Source: UBA6055 sp965203755 (lineage in GTDB: Bacteria; Chloroflexota; Anaerolineae; Aggregatilineales; Phototrophicaceae). From it: 64,000 nucleotides of DNA. Below the pieces are notes generated by a model, which searched no databases, was not told the DNA's origin, and saw only the letters and a program-made list of their open reading frames with translations. The stretch's first letter is position 1; every line of letters starts with the position of its first letter. Below are positions 60,756 to 64,000 of this stretch, piece after piece. Location: positions 1,302,001 to 1,366,000 of the forward strand of contig OZ241910.1 of the NCBI GenBank assembly GCA_965203755.1. The letters run 5' to 3'. The position numbers and the translations under genes are program-made.

Positions 60756-62210
60756 ATGGAAAATCAAGCGGACATTGGGCTCATCGGCTTGGCAGTGATG
60801 GGACAGAACCTGGCGCTGAACATCAACGATCACGGTTTCAGAGCGGCGGTATTCAACCGAACGACGGCAAAGGTTGAGCGCTTTATCGCCAACGAGGCGC
60901 AAGGCACGGACATTATTGGCGTCTATTCGGTTGAAGCGCTGGTGAGGGCATTGAAGCGTCCGCGCAAGGTGATTCTGATGATACAGGCCGGCGGGGCGGT
61001 TGACAAACTCATTGCCCAGCTTGAGCCTTTGCTTGATGAGGGCGATATCATCATTGACGGCGGCAACTCCAACTTCCATGACACCATCCGCCGCGCCCGG
61101 GCGGTTGAAGCGCGGGGCAAGCTGTACATTGGCGCCGGCATCAGCGGCGGTGAAGAAGGCGCGCGTTTCGGGCCGTCGATCATGCCGGGCGGCTCGCCGG
61201 CGGCCTGGGCAGAGGTCAAGCCGATCTTGCAGTCGGTCGCCGCCAAAGTCGAAGATGGCGCGCCCTGCTGTGATTGGGTGGGCGAAGATGGCGCCGGCCA
61301 TTTTGTCAAGATGGTGCACAACGGCATTGAATATGGCGACATGCAGCTGATATGTGAAGCCTACCATCTGATGTCGCAAGTTCTGAAGATGGACGAGCTT
61401 GAAATCAGCGCGGTCTTCCAGGACTGGAACGGCGGCCTCCTTGAATCCTTCCTGATTGAAATCACGGGCAATATCCTGGCGTTTAGGGATGAGGATGGAA
61501 CGGCGCTGCTGCCAAAAATCCTCGATGCCGCCAGCCAAAAAGGCACCGGCAAGTGGACGGCTGTGACCGCGCTGGAGGAAGGCGCGCCGCTGACCTTGAT
61601 TGGCGAAGCGGTGTTCGCGCGCTGCTTATCATCCCTCAAGGAACAGCGCGTTGCCGCCGCCAAGGCGCTGCCGGGGCCGACGGCGCCGTTTGTCGGCGAC
61701 CGGGAGCCGTTCATCCGCGCTTTGGAGCAGGCGGTCTATGCCGCCAAAATCATCAGCTATACCCAAGGCTATATGCTGATGCGCGCCGCCGCCCAAACCT
61801 ATGCCTGGAATCTCAACTATGGCGGCGTCGCCTTGATGTGGCGCGAGGGCTGCATCATTCGGTCGGTCTTTCTGGACAAAATTCAGCAGGCTTATGCTCG
61901 CAAGCCCGATTTGGAGAATTTGCTGCTGGACGCTTATTTCCAAGATGCCGTCGTCAAGGCGCAAGCCGCCTGGCGGCACACCGCCGTTACTGGCATCGCC
62001 CACGGCATCCCCCTGCCGATTATGTGCAGCGCCCTGGCATTTTATGACGGCTATCGTTCCGCGACCCTGCCGGCCAACCTGTTGCAGGCGCAGCGCGATT
62101 ATTTTGGCGCCCATACCTACGAGCGCGTGGACCGCGAACGAGGGGAGTATTTTCATACCAACTGGACCGGGACCGGCGGCGATGTCACCGCCGGCAGCTA
62201 CCATGCCTAG
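60756..62210 (+). CDS. gnd: 6-phosphogluconate dehydrogenase, decarboxylating
   Basis: A 484-residue enzyme converting 6-phosphogluconate to ribulose-5-phosphate with NADP+. Nucleotide site GLIGLAVMGQNLALNINDHG, substrate/catalytic segments GNSNFHDTIRRA, GAGISGGEEGARFGPSIMPGG and HFVKMVHNGIEYGDMQ, C-terminal YFGAHTYERVD. Length matches the long (E. coli-type) form. It pairs functionally with tal-pgi (820-3699). GAAGGA ribosome site upstream. Confidence 0.97.
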   Translation: MENQADIGLIGLAVMGQNLALNINDHGFRAAVFNRTTAKVERFIANEAQGTDIIGVYSVEALVRALKRPRKVILMIQAGGAVDKLIAQLEPLLDEGDIIIDGGNSNFHDTIRRARAVEARGKLYIGAGISGGEEGARFGPSIMPGGSPAAWAEVKPILQSVAAKVEDGAPCCDWVGEDGAGHFVKMVHNGIEYGDMQLICEAYHLMSQVLKMDELEISAVFQDWNGGLLESFLIEITGNILAFRDEDGTALLPKILDAASQKGTGKWTAVTALEEGAPLTLIGEAVFARCLSSLKEQRVAAAKALPGPTAPFVGDREPFIRALEQAVYAAKIISYTQGYMLMRAAAQTYAWNLNYGGVALMWREGCIIRSVFLDKIQQAYARKPDLENLLLDAYFQDAVVKAQAAWRHTAVTGIAHGIPLPIMCSALAFYDGYRSATLPANLLQAQRDYFGAHTYERVDRERGEYFHTNWTGTGGDVTAGSYHA

Positions 62211-62317
62211 CCGCGGCCTGCGGGCAGTTCAGACGCAAATTGGCAGCCAAGCTCCCGTTTAGCCTTCCCAGCTAACAGACTGCAAAATCCGCCAGTTTGC
62301 CCTCTATGGCATCGCGG

Positions 62318-63343
62318 CTAGTCAAAGCTCAATATGGCTTTGATGACGGCCTCGGCCGGGTCAAGCCAGGTGGGGAAATCGGCGGCGATGCTTTCGGGCG
62401 ATGCGCGATGGGTAATCCAGGGATCCAGGTTGATGGCGCCGGCGCCCAAAGCGCTGATGACCTGGCTAAAGTCTTCGGCGGTGGCGTTGCGGCTGGCAAT
62501 CAGTGACATCTCGCGCGAATGGAAATGCGGATCCCGAAATTTGAGCGCCCCTTTGATATGCCCGACCAGCACCAATGAACCGCCGTGGGCTACATAGTCA
62601 AAAGCGGCGTGCATCGACAGCGCGTTGCCGGTGCAGTCAAACACGAGCGTTGGCAATTCGCCGGCCAGCAAGCGGTCGATTTGCCCCTGCGGGTCCTTTC
62701 GGGCATCAACCAGCCGGTCCATGCCAAGGGCGTCAGCGCAAAACGCAAGCCGATTTTCATTGACTTCCATGACGATCACATCGGCGCCGGCGGCTTTGGC
62801 AAACTGGGCGGTCGCCATGCCAATCGGACCAGCGCCAATCACCAGCGCGTTTTCGCCGGCGGCGATGTCGGCGCGTTTGGCGGCATGAGCGCCGATGCAC
62901 AGCATTTCGACCAGCGCCAGCTGCTCCAGCGGGATGCCATCGGCTTTCAAGAGTTTATCCGCCGGCAGGATGAACTGTTCGCGCAGGCCGCCATCGACAT
63001 GCACGCCCAAGACCTGCATCTGGGCGCAGCAGTTGGTTTTGCCGCGCCGACAGGCGATGCACGTTCCACAGTGCAGATACGGGATAACGCAGCACAGGTC
63101 GCCGACTGTGCATGCCAGGCTGTGGCTGGTCTCGCCGATGGACAGGACTTCAACCGCCAGTTCGTGTCCCATGATGCGCGGATAGCTGAAGAAATTCTGA
63201 TGGCCGCCAAAGGCATGCAAATCTGTGCCGCAGATGCCGACCCGCCTGACCCGCACCAGCGCCTCATCGCGCCCGACCGAGCCGGGCCAATCCACTTGTC
63301 TAAGTTTGAGTTGTCCGGGCTGTTCTAATACGATTGCCTTCAC
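62318..63343 (-). CDS. Zinc-binding alcohol/polyol dehydrogenase
   Basis: A 341-residue medium-chain dehydrogenase. Catalytic zinc ligands are in GICGTDLHAFGG and GHELAVEV, the structural zinc cysteines in CGTCIACRRGKTNCC, and the NAD site is ALVIGAGPIGMATAQFAK. Closest in style to threonine, sorbitol or gulonate dehydrogenases; the substrate is not determined. Divergent from the pseudogene at 63521. Confidence 0.88.
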   Translation of the reverse strand: MKAIVLEQPGQLKLRQVDWPGSVGRDEALVRVRRVGICGTDLHAFGGHQNFFSYPRIMGHELAVEVLSIGETSHSLACTVGDLCCVIPYLHCGTCIACRRGKTNCCAQMQVLGVHVDGGLREQFILPADKLLKADGIPLEQLALVEMLCIGAHAAKRADIAAGENALVIGAGPIGMATAQFAKAAGADVIVMEVNENRLAFCADALGMDRLVDARKDPQGQIDRLLAGELPTLVFDCTGNALSMHAAFDYVAHGGSLVLVGHIKGALKFRDPHFHSREMSLIASRNATAEDFSQVISALGAGAINLDPWITHRASPESIAADFPTWLDPAEAVIKAILSFD

Positions 63344-63520
63344 CAGATATTCTCCTCCATCCTATCACACCGACTGACAAAACCCGCTGGCAGTGTGGAT
63401 GCCCATGCGAATTATACCGCAAGCTGGGCGATATCACCTCAGTTGCCGGCTGGATTCGCTTATGCTATATTCCCATTCCCTGATATAAGTCCAGCGGAGC
63501 GGCATGATTTTGGATCCAGG

Positions 63521-63951
63521 ATGAAACGGGTTATTGTCAAGGATAAACAGCAGGCCGGCATCGTCAGCGGCAAAATCCCCAAAGCCAAAGAACTCGGCGC
63601 GGCGGCGACAAGTCGGTTGATTGCGCTGGCGCGGCGGCGGCGCATCGTCTGTGCATTGATGCCACTCGGCGCAAGGGGCAGGCTGCTTTTGTGGGTGAAT
63701 GCAGCGACGACACCGTCTTACGCATTAGCCCCGATATGATTCGCAAAGGTTTGACCTTGATTGGCTCCTGGCATTATAACCTGGCCGATTCGCTGCGAAT
63801 GATGGCCATGATTGCCGATATCGGCAATCAACTGGACCAGTTTATCAGCCACCGTTTTTCGATGGATGATATTCAGCAAGCCTGGGAAACCCAGCTTTCG
63901 GGTCAATGCGCCAAAGTGATTTTGAAGCCTTGGGAGGAACGCGATGTATAA
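63521..63951 (+). pseudogene. Internally deleted zinc-type dehydrogenase remnant
   Basis: The first codons give MKRVIVKDKQQAGIVSGK, a normal zinc-dehydrogenase start, but after ~25 residues the match ends. Reading from about 63600 in another frame gives GGDKSVDCAGAAAAHRLCID, then GQAAFVGECSDD and GLTLIGSWHYNLADSL, i.e. the C-terminal third ending at TAA 63951. The zinc sites and nucleotide loop between them are missing (~200 residues). The join lies in an AAAGCCAAAGAACTCGG stretch where both ends would encode AKE-like sequence, so a microhomology deletion fits. Nonfunctional as an enzyme. Confidence 0.7.
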
Positions 63952-64000
63952 ATCAGCCATTGCTGCCGTGAGCGGTCGCCGCGTCAGAGACAGATCAGCG
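63944..64000 (+). CDS. Start of a gene cut by the window edge
   Basis: ATG 63944 with GGGAGGAACGCG just before it opens MYKSAIAAVSGRRVRDRSA and runs out of the window. It overlaps the remnant's stop by 8 nt. The opening resembles Gfo/Idh/MocA-type oxidoreductases, but 19 residues cannot decide. Confidence 0.45.
   Translation, partial: MYKSAIAAVSGRRVRDRSA

Overview
The window is about 57-60% G+C and gene-dense, on both strands. It looks like a chromosomal piece of a Chloroflexota bacterium, probably Anaerolineae-like. The evidence is a fused transaldolase/glucose-6-phosphate isomerase, the histidine phosphatase-DUF3090-SCO1664 gene trio shared with Actinobacteria, an F420-type LLM oxidoreductase, a GAAC-N4-GTTC LexA box, a secreted beta-helix protein with a Pro/Thr linker, and sugar ABC operons without their own ATPase. 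This assignment is inference: no rRNA or ribosomal protein gene is present.

Layout. 1-733: end of a DNA methyltransferase fused to an Mrr-like nuclease domain. 820-17790: metabolic and housekeeping genes (tal-pgi, cold shock protein, a DUF692 iron enzyme, an arylsulfotransferase-like propeller, the phosphatase trio, a tail-anchored GH5 enzyme, nitroreductase, SGNH membrane protein, sugar kinase) with two DNA methyltransferases between them. 17800-23151: a restriction-modification island with a coiled-coil protein, an HNH endonuclease overlapping its methyltransferase, a methyltransferase-Mrr fusion and, divergently, a methyltransferase-HNH fusion. 23249-34769: glutamate-cysteine ligase-like enzyme, envelope proteins, a WecA/MraY-type transferase, a LexA-like DNA-binding protein, a beta-helix exoprotein, an FtsX-type permease and an LLM oxidoreductase. 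34903-41140: a long rightward run (glycosyltransferase, phosphoesterase, DtxR-type regulator, PdxT, acidic protein, nucleotidyltransferase, TIR-like membrane protein, flavin monooxygenase). 41145-47142: a methyltransferase, a YhhQ-type transporter, Ogt and a peptide-type ABC operon. 47503-54448: two tRNA genes enclosing a STAND ATPase with TPRs and a phage-tail-like cluster. 54677-64000: a sugar ABC operon with a divergent GroEL paralogue, then PhyH dioxygenase, 6-phosphogluconate dehydrogenase, a zinc dehydrogenase, a decayed dehydrogenase and the start of another gene.

How the genes work together. Tal-pgi and gnd serve the pentose phosphate pathway. The carbohydrate importer, sugar kinase, zinc dehydrogenase and PhyH enzyme fit a heterotrophic, sugar-using life. 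The most striking feature is seven DNA methyltransferases within 42 kb. Three are single-chain fusions to a nuclease domain, of two unrelated folds (Mrr-like PD-(D/E)XK and HNH). The two complete fusions have A+T-rich central segments where the target recognition region should lie, and one is flanked by an 83%-identical 70-bp direct repeat that carries a promoter. This suggests a modular, recombining set of restriction-modification genes.
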